Shown here: piece by piece, positions 1-7,308 of the stretch
Position numbering within the stretch: position 1 is the first letter of the stretch
Layout: every line of letters begins with the position of its first letter
Source of the DNA: UBA1672 sp964352375
GTDB lineage: Bacteria > Pseudomonadota > Alphaproteobacteria > Micavibrionales > Micavibrionaceae
Direction of reading: 5' to 3'
NCBI GenBank assembly: GCA_964352375.1
Contig: CAYGSA010000042.1
Location: forward strand, 1-14,074
DNA: 14,074 nt
Translations under genes and position numbers: made by a program
The notes under the pieces: generated by a model
Databases searched by the model: none
What the model was told of the DNA's origin: nothing
The model's input: only the letters and a program-made list of their open reading frames with translations

Positions 1-299
1 AGTTCAAAGGTGGGAAAGGTGTTGCTACGGCGCTTGGAGCGCTACTGGCGGCGGTTCCGTTTGCGGGGCTGGCGGCGGCGGGGGCTTGGTTGCTTACGGC
101 GGTTTTGTTTAAGATTTCATCGTTGGCGGCGCTTGTGGCGGTTGGGATTGCGCCGATTGTTACGTTTTTTGTTTATGGCGCGGCGCCTGCGGCGGTGTGT
201 TTGCTGATTACCTTGCTCGTGTGGTTTCGGCATAAGGATAATATCAAGCGTTTAATCAGAGGCGAGGAACCGAAGATAAATTTTAAGAAAGGAGAATGA
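1..299 (+). CDS. plsY: Glycerol-3-phosphate acyltransferase PlsY, 3' part
   Basis: This is the C-terminal part (about 98 residues, first full codon at base 3) of PlsY. PlsY is the membrane enzyme that acylates glycerol-3-phosphate using acyl-phosphate, the first step of phospholipid synthesis. The fragment opens inside the conserved FKGGKGVAT motif, which binds the phosphate substrate. Hydrophobic segments follow, rich in Ala, Leu and Val (roughly residues 10-30 and 38-70 of the fragment). It ends with the family's C-terminal signature HKDNIKRLIRGEEPKI, reaching a TGA stop at 297-299. Full-length PlsY is about 200 residues, so about half lies upstream of the window. It is on the same strand as dprA but separated from it by an inverted-repeat element. 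The third codon position is strongly G/C-rich compared with later genes. Confidence 0.93.
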   Translation, partial: FKGGKGVATALGALLAAVPFAGLAAAGAWLLTAVLFKISSLAALVAVGIAPIVTFFVYGAAPAAVCLLITLLVWFRHKDNIKRLIRGEEPKINFKKGE

Positions 300-300
300 G

Positions 301-431
301 TCGCAAAGCCGCTAAGACGCAAAGCGTTTTGCGCGGCACTGAAAGATTGAAGTAAATATTTTAATAGTTTTTATTTTGCCTGCGGCGCTTTGGTTTTTTA
401 CTGCAAGCTTCGCGTCTTTGAGACTTTGCGA
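301..431. repeat. Inverted-repeat element between plsY and dprA
   Basis: Two 25-nt arms at 301-325 and 407-431 are reverse complements at 21 of 25 positions. Each arm has the form TCGCAAAG-n5-AAGACGC-n-AAGC, so the CGCAAAG word occurs twice in the left arm and its complement closes the right arm. The 81 nt between the arms are mostly AT-rich. The element starts 2 nt after the plsY stop and ends about 10 nt before the dprA start. It could fold in RNA as a long-looped hairpin, or be one copy of a REP/MITE-like dispersed intergenic repeat. There is no ORF for a transposase, so if mobile it is non-autonomous. The arms and match count are read directly; the dispersed nature is inferred. Confidence 0.7.
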
Positions 432-441
432 TTGTATTGAA

Positions 442-1587
442 ATGCTACATTCTACACCTGAAAATAAAGACATATCCGAACAAGAGCGCCTAGAATGGCT
501 GCGGTTGTTTCGCACGGATAATATTGGGCCGATTACGTTTTATCAGTTGATCCAACGCTTTGGCAGTGCGGGTGAGGCGTTGAAGGCTTTGCCTGAGCTG
601 TCACGACGTGGCGGACGGAAGAAGCCGCTCACTGCGCCAAATGAAGGGTTGGTATATCAAGAATATAAGGCGCTGAAGAAGATTGGCGGCGAGATTATCA
701 CCGCTCAGGATGCGGCCTACCCGCTTGCGCTGACGGCCACGGATGATGCGCCGCCGATTTTGAGTGTTTTGGGGAATGCTGCGCTTTTGAATAAGTCATG
801 TATCGCGATTGTGGGTGCGCGGAATGCGTCGCTGAACGGGAAGAAATTTGCGAGCAGAATAGCGCGGGATTTGGGTTCGAAGAACCATGTTATTGCCTCC
901 GGTCTTGCGCGCGGAATTGATACGGCCGCGCATCAAGGATCAATCGAGAGCGGTACGATTGCCGTTGTTGCGGGCGGGATTAATGTGGTTTACCCCGAGG
1001 AAAATCAAAAGCTGTATGATGAGATTAAAGAAAAAGGTCTGATCGTTGCCGAGAGTGCGTTTAGCGCGAAACCGTTTGCGGCGTCTTTTCCACGGCGTAA
1101 CCGTATTGTTTCGGGCATTTCCAAGGGCGTTCTGGTTGTTGAAGCGACGCAGCGCAGTGGCTCGCTGATTACTGCGAGGATGGCGGGGGAGCAAGGGCGC
1201 GATGTTTATGCCGTTCCCGGTTCGCCAATGGATCCACGCGCAGCGGGGCCTAATCACCTCATACGTGAAGGTGCGACGCTGGTGCGGAACGCGGATGATT
1301 TGCTTGAAATATTGATGGATTTTTCTGGGAATACACTTCGTGAAGCGCCAACGCAGCGTCATTCATTCACTGTTTTTGACGGTGGACAAGCAGACGAAGC
1401 GCCTGAAAACTTACAGGAAACCATCATTTCGCAGCTCTCCTTCACCCCGATTTTAGTTGACGAATTGATCCGCGCATGTCATTTGACTGTTGCACACGCG
1501 CAAGGTGCGCTGTTGGAATTGGAACTCGCGGGGCGTATTAAACGTTTGCCTGGAAACAGGATTTCACTGCTAGAGCAAGAGGATTAG
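442..1587 (+). CDS. dprA: DNA processing protein DprA (Smf)
   Basis: DprA binds incoming single-stranded DNA and loads RecA during natural transformation; it is also kept in bacteria not known to be competent. The 381-residue product has the usual layout. A helical N-terminal region (WLRLFRTDNIGPITFYQL) is followed by the Rossmann-fold core from about residue 105, with GARNAS, the ASGLARGIDTAAHQG signature, GGINVVYPEEN, FPRRNRIVSG, EATQRSGSLITA and VPGSPMDPRAAGPNHLI. A DprA-type winged helix follows near 330-375. I chose ATG 442 because the protein then begins just before the conserved N-terminus. The frame stays open back to a TTG at 376, but that extension would be encoded by the right arm of the repeat and looks non-conserved. 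Neither start has a clear Shine-Dalgarno. topA follows after 2 nt, which suggests co-transcription and translational coupling. Confidence 0.95.
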   Translation: MLHSTPENKDISEQERLEWLRLFRTDNIGPITFYQLIQRFGSAGEALKALPELSRRGGRKKPLTAPNEGLVYQEYKALKKIGGEIITAQDAAYPLALTATDDAPPILSVLGNAALLNKSCIAIVGARNASLNGKKFASRIARDLGSKNHVIASGLARGIDTAAHQGSIESGTIAVVAGGINVVYPEENQKLYDEIKEKGLIVAESAFSAKPFAASFPRRNRIVSGISKGVLVVEATQRSGSLITARMAGEQGRDVYAVPGSPMDPRAAGPNHLIREGATLVRNADDLLEILMDFSGNTLREAPTQRHSFTVFDGGQADEAPENLQETIISQLSFTPILVDELIRACHLTVAHAQGALLELELAGRIKRLPGNRISLLEQED

Positions 1588-1589
1588 TT

Positions 1590-4160
1590 TTGAGTCAGAA
1601 CCTCGTTATCGTAGAATCGCCCGCAAAGGCAAAGACCATTAACAAATATCTGGGCAAGGATTATGAGGTACTGGCCTCATACGGGCATGTTCGCGATTTG
1701 GTGAATAAAGATGGCTCGGTTTTGCCTGATGAGGGCTTTGCTATGAAATGGCAGCTGGGGGAGCGCGCCGATAAGAATGTGAAAGAGATAAAACGCGCTT
1801 TGAAAAAAGCCGATGCATTGTATCTCGCGCCTGACCCCGACCGCGAAGGAGAGGCGATTGCGTGGCATATCTTTGAGTTGCTCAAGGAAGATGGCCTGTT
1901 GGAAGGTAAAGACGTTCATCGCGTGACATTTAACGAAATAACAAAAACAGCCGTTCAAAAAGCTTTTGAAAATGCGCGCACGCTGGATCAGCCTTTGATT
2001 GATGCGTATCTCGCGCGGCGCGCCCTGGATTATTTGGTGGGCTTTAATATCTCCCCTGTTCTCTGGCGTAAATTGCCGGGATCGCGGTCTGCGGGGCGTG
2101 TTCAATCGGTGGCTTTGCGTTTAATATGTGAGCGTGAGACTGAGATTGAGGCATTTAAGCCGCAAGAATATTGGAGCATTGAAACCAAGCTGCACACCCC
2201 TGAGGGCGCGCCTTTTGTTGCTCGATTGACACATTTAGCGGGGAATAAGCTTGGGAAGTTTGATATCCCTTCTGAGGCCGATGCGACGGCTGCCGTTAAC
2301 CGGATATCTAATAAAAACCTTGCTGTCCAGAAGATTGAGAAGAAACAAGTCCGCCGCAGTCCGTCTGCACCGTTTATTACATCGACGTTGCAAATGGAAG
2401 CTTCAAGGAAGCTTGGGATGTCTGCGTCGAATACAATGCGCCTTGCACAGCGCCTGTATGAAGGAGGCGATGATGGAGGTTATATTACGTACATGCGTAC
2501 AGATGGGACGACGCTCTCTGAAGATGCGGTGAAGCAATGCCGCAACGTGATTGGCAAAGATTACGGTGATAAATACCTTCCTGATACGCCGCGCCTTTAT
2601 AAGTCCAAGGCCAAGAATGCACAAGAAGCACACGAGGCGATTCGCCCGACTGACCTCTCTCTTACACCTCATAAATTGCGCGGAAAATTAGAGCCTGATC
2701 AATGGCGTCTGTATGATTTGATCTGGAAGCGCACGGTTGCTTCGCAGATGGAAAATGCGATTATGGATCAGATGAAAGTCGATATATCAGATGGTACGGA
2801 TGATGTGATTTTACGAGCGAATGGTTCTGTTGTTGCATTTGATGGTTTCTTGACGCTTTATATCGAAGACGAAGATGATGACGACGATGAGACGGTCAAC
2901 GAGAATGATCGCCGCTTGCCGCCAATGAAAGAGCATGACGCGACGAAACTGGTTAACACAACACCGAACCAACACTTTACGCAGCCTCCGCCGCGTTATA
3001 CGGAAGCCTCTTTGGTTAAGAAAATGGAGGAGCTGGGGATTGGACGTCCGTCGACTTATGCCTCTATCATGCAAGTTTTAAGGGATCGCAGTTATGTTCG
3101 AATGGATAAGCGTCGTTTTGCACCTGAAGATCGCGGACGGTTGGTGACAACGTTTTTGGCCAAATTTTTTACGCGATATGTCGATTATGATTTCACAGCT
3201 AACCTAGAAGAAGAGCTGGATGCGATAGCGTCTGGTGATACGGACTGGAAATATGCGCTTGAGCTATTTTGGAAAGATTTCAAAGTTGCCGTTGATGGCA
3301 CGAAAGAGCTCACGATTACCAATGTTATTGATCATTTGGACGCCGAGCTTGGATCGCATTTCTTCCCAGAGGGTGATGAAACGCGTAAATGTTCGCTCTG
3401 TGATGGTGGACGTTTGGGGCTTAAGCTTGGCAAGTTCGGGGCGTTTATTGGATGCTCTAATTACCCGGAGTGTAAGTTTACGCGCCCCTTAATTATACCT
3501 GATGGTGAGGATGCGGAGATGGCGGCGCTTGCGAACCAGCCGAAAATTTTAGGTGAAGAACCAGGTTCTGGGCGTTCCGTAAGTCTACGTCGTGGCCCTT
3601 ATGGCCCTTATGTTCAAATTGATCCGCCGCAAGAAGCAATTGATGAAGTGGATGCCATTAACGCAGAGCATTTGAAAGAGTTTGAAGCCAAGGTCAAGAA
3701 GGCTGAAGAAAATGGCAAGAAGCCCCCTAAGAAGGCAAAACGCAAAGCGCAACCTAAACCGAAACGTCAAGGTTTGGCGGCTGGTACGAACGCAGAAGAT
3801 GTGACCTTGGAAATGGCGCTTGGATTGCTGGCGTTACCACGTGATGTCGGTACGCACCCTGAAACAGGTGATATGATTCAAGCGGGGATCGGACGTTTTG
3901 GCCCGTTCCTCAAGCATGAAGGTAAATTCACGTCACTGCCAAAAGATGATGATGTGATGCATGTTGGCATGAACCGTGCCGTTGAGGTATTGGCTCTGGC
4001 GGCTGAGAAACGCGCGGCGAAAGAAGCGGCAAAAGCCGCAAAAGATGCGGAACTGGCGGCCAATCCTAAGCCGAAAAAGAAGAAGCCGCCCACGAAGAAG
4101 CGAGCTGCTGCGAAGAAAAAGAAGGGCGCTACGAAGGCGAAATCTGAAAAAAGCGCATAA
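1590..4160 (+). CDS. topA: DNA topoisomerase I (type IA)
   Basis: This enzyme relaxes negative supercoils by transient single-strand breakage. The 856-residue protein has an N-terminal Toprim domain (LVIVESPAKAKTI with the catalytic Glu at residue 10; DPDREGEAIAWH supplying the Mg-binding acidic residues). The type IA core has the active-site motif TYMRTDG, with the nucleophile Tyr301. An acidic run (EDEDDDDDE, about residues 427-435) interrupts the core. One four-cysteine zinc ribbon (C601, C604, C622, C628) is followed by repeats of the LRRGPYGPYVQ / GIGRFGPFLKHEGKF type and a long Lys/Ala-rich basic tail for DNA binding. The start is TTG at 1590: the conserved MSQNLVIVESPAKA reading begins there, and an AGAGG Shine-Dalgarno lies about 8 nt upstream inside the end of dprA. 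One zinc ribbon plus repeats and a basic tail is common in alphaproteobacterial TopA. Confidence 0.98.
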   Translation: MSQNLVIVESPAKAKTINKYLGKDYEVLASYGHVRDLVNKDGSVLPDEGFAMKWQLGERADKNVKEIKRALKKADALYLAPDPDREGEAIAWHIFELLKEDGLLEGKDVHRVTFNEITKTAVQKAFENARTLDQPLIDAYLARRALDYLVGFNISPVLWRKLPGSRSAGRVQSVALRLICERETEIEAFKPQEYWSIETKLHTPEGAPFVARLTHLAGNKLGKFDIPSEADATAAVNRISNKNLAVQKIEKKQVRRSPSAPFITSTLQMEASRKLGMSASNTMRLAQRLYEGGDDGGYITYMRTDGTTLSEDAVKQCRNVIGKDYGDKYLPDTPRLYKSKAKNAQEAHEAIRPTDLSLTPHKLRGKLEPDQWRLYDLIWKRTVASQMENAIMDQMKVDISDGTDDVILRANGSVVAFDGFLTLYIEDEDDDDDETVNENDRRLPPMKEHDATKLVNTTPNQHFTQPPPRYTEASLVKKMEELGIGRPSTYASIMQVLRDRSYVRMDKRRFAPEDRGRLVTTFLAKFFTRYVDYDFTANLEEELDAIASGDTDWKYALELFWKDFKVAVDGTKELTITNVIDHLDAELGSHFFPEGDETRKCSLCDGGRLGLKLGKFGAFIGCSNYPECKFTRPLIIPDGEDAEMAALANQPKILGEEPGSGRSVSLRRGPYGPYVQIDPPQEAIDEVDAINAEHLKEFEAKVKKAEENGKKPPKKAKRKAQPKPKRQGLAAGTNAEDVTLEMALGLLALPRDVGTHPETGDMIQAGIGRFGPFLKHEGKFTSLPKDDDVMHVGMNRAVEVLALAAEKRAAKEAAKAAKDAELAANPKPKKKKPPTKKRAAAKKKKGATKAKSEKSA

Positions 4161-4162
4161 GT

Positions 4163-4191
4163 TTGACTTTTCTTGTATCTTTGCCTAAGGT
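4163..4191 (+). promoter_or_regulatory. Putative sigma70 promoter for the small exported protein
   Basis: TTGACT (4163-4168) and TAAGGT (4186-4191) are separated by 17 nt. They lie just after the topA stop and about 20 nt before the ATG at 4212. The -35 matches at 5 of 6 positions and the spacing is optimal; the -10 is weaker. This would let the small gene be expressed independently of topA. Confidence 0.45.
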
Positions 4192-4211
4192 TGCCCGAAT
4201 GGAGAATAATT

Positions 4212-4574
4212 ATGGATTTTGGTAAAGTTGCGAGAGGAATTGCGCTGTCTGCGGCTCTTGTTCTTTCTGCGGGTAATGCCGTTGCGGAAGAAACTGATGC
4301 GCAGCGTTGTGCTGGGTATCCTGATTTTGATGGAGCAAGAGAGAATTTTGAAGCGTTGGGCAAGCGCGCTGATCTTCTGAATGAGTATTGGGATCGACGA
4401 ATTCAGCATCATGAAGATCGCGGACAATCTTATTTTGATACACGCAGGCTTGCTATAGAAGATCTTTCATACTGTTCCGGCCTTACAGACAAAGCCAATG
4501 AACTGAAAGAAAAGGGAGAAGAACTGTTTGATCAAATTTTTCCTGAACCAGAAGCACCGGGCATTGATGCTTAA
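4212..4574 (+). CDS. Small exported protein of unknown function
   Basis: This 120-residue protein belongs to no family I recognise. It begins with a typical Sec signal peptide: positive residues at K5 and R8, a hydrophobic stretch IALSAALVLSA, and a likely cleavage after AVA at about residue 24. The mature part of about 96 residues is acidic, Glu/Asp/Arg-rich and probably helical. It has two cysteines (in QRCAGYP and LSYCSGL) that could form a disulfide in the periplasm. ATG 4212 is chosen over the more upstream frame opening at 4173 because GGAG at 4201-4204 sits 7 nt before it and the signal peptide starts there. It lies between topA and rnr with its own possible promoter. The role is unknown. 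Confidence 0.8.
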   Translation: MDFGKVARGIALSAALVLSAGNAVAEETDAQRCAGYPDFDGARENFEALGKRADLLNEYWDRRIQHHEDRGQSYFDTRRLAIEDLSYCSGLTDKANELKEKGEELFDQIFPEPEAPGIDA

Positions 4575-4579
4575 TATTC

Positions 4580-4591
4580 TTTGCCTGCGGC
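4580..4591. repeat. TTTGCCTGCGGC intergenic word, second copy
   Basis: The 12-mer TTTGCCTGCGGC occurs here just after the small exported protein gene. It also occurs at 375-386 inside the plsY-dprA repeat element. Both copies are intergenic and run into T-rich sequence (GCTTTGGTTTT and CTTTCATTTT). Two copies in 14 kb suggest, but do not prove, a dispersed motif. Confidence 0.4.
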
Positions 4592-4614
4592 CTTTCATTT
4601 TATGATCGTGGAAT

Positions 4615-4630
4615 GGTTTCTTGTGAAACC
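4615..4630 (+). terminator. Short stem-loop after the small exported protein gene
   Basis: GGTTTC-TTGT-GAAACC forms a perfect 6-bp stem with a 4-nt loop, about 40 nt after the stop codon at 4574. The sequence after it (TTGTGGTTTG) is T-rich but broken by G residues, so this is at best a weak intrinsic terminator. The rest of the 4575-4802 gap is AT-rich and has no ORF I would call. Confidence 0.3.
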
Positions 4631-4713
4631 TTGTGGTTTGTGCTATTCAGTTTGTAATGAATAATAATGAAGAAGCGTTTTTAAGCTCTATATCAGCGCA
4701 AATGCTGCACCGC

Positions 4714-4739
4714 TTGACTCTATCCTTACAAATTATAAT
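4714..4739 (+). promoter_or_regulatory. Possible promoter for rnr
   Basis: TTGACT (4714-4719) and TATAAT (4734-4739) are each near or at consensus, but the 14-nt spacer is short, so the pairing is uncertain. The elements lie about 65-90 nt upstream of the rnr ATG, in the only sizeable gap in this gene run. Confidence 0.3.
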
Positions 4740-4802
4740 CCTATACAGTTCCGACGATTTGCGTTTGGAACAACCATTTCAATTACATAAAAGAAAATAA
4801 TA

Positions 4803-6989
4803 ATGACACACGTTACTAAAGAAAATGTTTTTGAGTTTGTAAAAGACTCTAAAACGCCTGTTACGAAGCGGCAAATTGCGCGCGCTTTTGGGATCAAAGG
4901 TGGTGAAAACCGCGTTGCCTTGAAACAAATATTGAAGAAATTAGAAAAAGACGAAGCAATCGATAAACAGGCTGGCGGGACGTATAGCGTGCCTTCGGGC
5001 TTACCTGCTGTTTCGGTTTTAATTGTGAGCGAGATTGATATTGATGGCGATGTGCTTGCGCGGCCATTGGATTGGGACTCTGATCTGCACGGTGATGCTC
5101 CGCGCATTGAGATTATGCCTGATACCAAGAATTACAAGAATGTACGCGAAGGTAGCCGTGCGCTTTGCCGCCTCTCACGTGCTGGTGATGGCGTTTATGA
5201 AGCAAAGATTATTCGCCTTGTTGATGAGGGCGCGAAACAGGAGGGCGGGACTGTTCTAGGGATTTTGCGCATGCAAAAACATAGTGCGGTTTTACAGCCT
5301 ACGCATAAAAAGGCCAAACATGATTATACGATTGCGCCAAAAGATTTAGGCGGTGCGAATGACGGGGATTTGGTGGTATGCGAGATTCTTGGCTCGCGGG
5401 ATTTAAAAAAGAAACGCGCCAAGATCACCGAGATTTTGGGTAAGCAAGGCGATCCGAAGACGATCAGCCTTATTTCATTACATGAGGCAGGTTTGAGCGA
5501 CCATTTTCCTGATGAGGTTGTTGGCGAAACAAAGGGCATGAAAGTTCCACCGATCGGCACGCGTGAGGATTTGCGCGATGTGCCTCTGGTGACGATTGAC
5601 GGTGCGGATGCGCGTGATTTTGACGATGCGGTGTTTGCGAAAAAGCTAGATAATGGCGGATTTCATTTGATTGTTGCGATTGCTGATGTGGCGCATTATG
5701 TACGGATTGGAAGCGCGCTGGATAATGAAGCGCAAAAGCGCGGTAATTCGACGTATTTCCCAGATCGTGTTGTTCCGATGTTGCCGGAGGGTTTATCGAA
5801 TGATCTGTGTTCGCTTCGCCCTGACGAGCCGCGTGCGTCACTTGCTGTTCATCTTTATATTGATGCGCATGGCAGTATGGAAAAATATAAATTTGTTCGG
5901 GCGCTGATTAAATCTCATGCGCGTTTGACTTATGAACACGTGCAAGAGGCCAAGGATAAAGGCGACAGTGAACTTGCCGATATCATCGATCCGCTCTATG
6001 CGGCGTATGAGGTTTTGGATAAGGCGCGGCAAAAACGTGGCGCGCTTGATCTTGATTTGCCAGAGCGCCAGATTTTGATCAATGATAAAGGCCAAATGAC
6101 TGGCGTTCAGACCCGTGACCGGCTAGATGCGCATAAGTTGATTGAAGAATTTATGATTCTGGCAAATGTTGCGGCGGCGAAGGCACTTGAAAATAAGAAG
6201 GATTATCCCTGCGTTTACCGCATTCATGATAAGCCTTCCTATGACAAGCTTGAGTCTGCACGTGACTTTATCGAGAGCTTTGGTTTGTCGCTGCCGAAGG
6301 GGCAGAATATTCAGCCTACGCAAATTAATATGCTGCTCCAGAAGGCCGCAGGGCACGAATATAGTCATTTGATTTCGCAGATGATTTTGCGCACGCAAAG
6401 CCAGGCGGTTTACCATACTGACAATATCGGTCACTTTGGCCTTGCGCTGGATCATTATGCGCATTTCACCTCCCCTATACGACGTTATGCCGATCTATTA
6501 GTGCACCGCGCGCTGATTGGTGCGTATGGGCTTGGTGACGGCGCGATGGATAAGGGTGAGATTGCACGTATTGATGAGATCGCGCAGCATATATCGGAGA
6601 CTGAGCGCACGTCTATGGTGGCGGAACGGAGCGCAGTTGATCGCTTTACGGCGAGCTATCTTTCCTCTCACATAGGTGAAGAATTTCAGGGAAAAATTAA
6701 CGGCGTTACACGCTTTGGACTTTTCGTGACACTTGATGCGAGCGGTGCGGACGGTCTGTTGCCGATGAAGGCACTGGGGGATGATTTCTATGTGCATGAC
6801 GAGAAAATGCATACTTTGAAGGGTAAGCGTCATGGTAAGGTTTTCCGCATGGGTGACCCGATGAAGGTGATTATCAAAGAAGCGGACGGTATGACTGGTT
6901 CCTGTATTTTCAGCGCGGTTGGCATGCAAGGGCGCAAGAAAAGCATTCGTGGGCATAAAAATAAGCTCAGAAATCATCGCGGGCGGTGA
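4803..6989 (+). CDS. rnr: Ribonuclease R (3'-5' exoribonuclease)
   Basis: RNase R degrades structured RNA from the 3' end and takes part in mRNA and rRNA quality control. The 728-residue protein has an N-terminal winged-helix (HTH_12) region (about 1-60, FVKDSKTPVTKRQIARAFGI). Cold-shock/OB domains follow to about 225. The RNB catalytic domain (about 255-590) has the metal-binding signature DGADARDFDDAV (D266, D269, D272, D274, D275) and the later HFGLALDHYAHFTSPIRRYA block. An S1 domain (about 625-707) and a short basic tail rich in Lys, Arg and His complete it. Length and order are normal for bacterial RNase R. ATG 4803 gives a complete N-terminal HTH; no strong Shine-Dalgarno precedes it, only an AAAAGAAAA stretch, so translation may be modest. 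rpmG follows from its own promoter. Confidence 0.97.
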   Translation: MTHVTKENVFEFVKDSKTPVTKRQIARAFGIKGGENRVALKQILKKLEKDEAIDKQAGGTYSVPSGLPAVSVLIVSEIDIDGDVLARPLDWDSDLHGDAPRIEIMPDTKNYKNVREGSRALCRLSRAGDGVYEAKIIRLVDEGAKQEGGTVLGILRMQKHSAVLQPTHKKAKHDYTIAPKDLGGANDGDLVVCEILGSRDLKKKRAKITEILGKQGDPKTISLISLHEAGLSDHFPDEVVGETKGMKVPPIGTREDLRDVPLVTIDGADARDFDDAVFAKKLDNGGFHLIVAIADVAHYVRIGSALDNEAQKRGNSTYFPDRVVPMLPEGLSNDLCSLRPDEPRASLAVHLYIDAHGSMEKYKFVRALIKSHARLTYEHVQEAKDKGDSELADIIDPLYAAYEVLDKARQKRGALDLDLPERQILINDKGQMTGVQTRDRLDAHKLIEEFMILANVAAAKALENKKDYPCVYRIHDKPSYDKLESARDFIESFGLSLPKGQNIQPTQINMLLQKAAGHEYSHLISQMILRTQSQAVYHTDNIGHFGLALDHYAHFTSPIRRYADLLVHRALIGAYGLGDGAMDKGEIARIDEIAQHISETERTSMVAERSAVDRFTASYLSSHIGEEFQGKINGVTRFGLFVTLDASGADGLLPMKALGDDFYVHDEKMHTLKGKRHGKVFRMGDPMKVIIKEADGMTGSCIFSAVGMQGRKKSIRGHKNKLRNHRGR

Positions 6990-6997
6990 TGAAATGC

Positions 6998-7026
6998 TTG
7001 ACAAGAACATGTGAACACGGCATAAA
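6998..7026 (+). promoter_or_regulatory. Sigma70 promoter for rpmG
   Basis: A perfect TTGACA (6998-7003) is followed after exactly 17 nt by CATAAA (7021-7026), 8 nt after the rnr stop and 29 nt before the rpmG ATG. It is the best sigma70-like element in the window and suits a highly expressed ribosomal protein gene. Confidence 0.7.
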
Positions 7027-7055
7027 CGCACATCTGAGAATTAAGGAGTTTACAA

Positions 7056-7256
7056 ATGGCTAAAGCGTCGTATGTCAAAGTAAGATTAGAAAGTGAAGCT
7101 GGAACAGGCTATCGCTACTATGCGAAGCGTTCTACGCGCGCGGAATATAAGATCAAGAAGAAGAAATACGACCCGTGGGCCGTTAATGAAAAGACTGGCA
7201 AAAAAGGCATGCATGTTATGTTTGTCGAAAAGAAAATGCCCCCTTCGAAGAAGTAA
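7056..7256 (+). CDS. rpmG: 50S ribosomal protein L33, extended form
   Basis: L33 is a small protein of the large ribosomal subunit near the E site. The start MAKASYVKVRLESEAGTGY, followed by KKKYDPWA, fits the family (typical bacterial form: MAK-x-IKIKLVSTADTGF and RKYDPVA). It has no cysteines, so it is the zinc-independent type. At 66 residues it is longer than the usual roughly 55. The extra length lies after KYDPWAVNEKTG, where an insertion precedes the HVMFVEKK strand, and at a PPSKK tail. AAGGAG at 7043-7048 sits 7 nt before the ATG, a strong ribosome binding site. The gene has its own promoter and a hairpin terminator, so it is probably transcribed alone. Confidence 0.88.
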   Translation: MAKASYVKVRLESEAGTGYRYYAKRSTRAEYKIKKKKYDPWAVNEKTGKKGMHVMFVEKKMPPSKK

Positions 7257-7280
7257 GCCTTGGTTTGTTTAACATTTTCA

Positions 7281-7308
7281 AAGAGCGCCTAGTTGGGCGC
7301 TTTTTTTA
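7281..7308 (+). terminator. Intrinsic terminator after rpmG
   Basis: AGCGCC (7284-7289) pairs with GGCGCT (7296-7301) around a 6-nt loop and is followed by seven T residues. It terminates rpmG. The T-tract overlaps the stop codon of the converging pleD gene (7306-7308). On the opposite strand the hairpin is followed only by CTTT, so it would be a weak terminator for pleD. Confidence 0.85.

Noticed and set aside
940..1362. A 140-codon open frame on the - strand inside dprA.
   Set aside because: It lies fully antisense to a well-supported DprA core and its translation resembles no family.
3739..3751. CGCAAAGCGCAAC inside topA resembling the repeat arms at 301-431.
   Set aside because: It encodes the Lys/Arg-rich tail, so the similarity is explained by coding sequence, and it has no inverted partner.
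3878..4363. A 161-codon - strand frame over the topA tail, rich in Phe and Ala.
   Set aside because: It is the complement of the Lys/Ala-rich topA tail and the start of the next gene; the Phe/Ala runs come from AAG/GCG codons read backwards.
6498..7031. A 177-codon - strand frame over the end of rnr.
   Set aside because: It is antisense to the conserved RNB and S1 domains and has no family features or convincing start.
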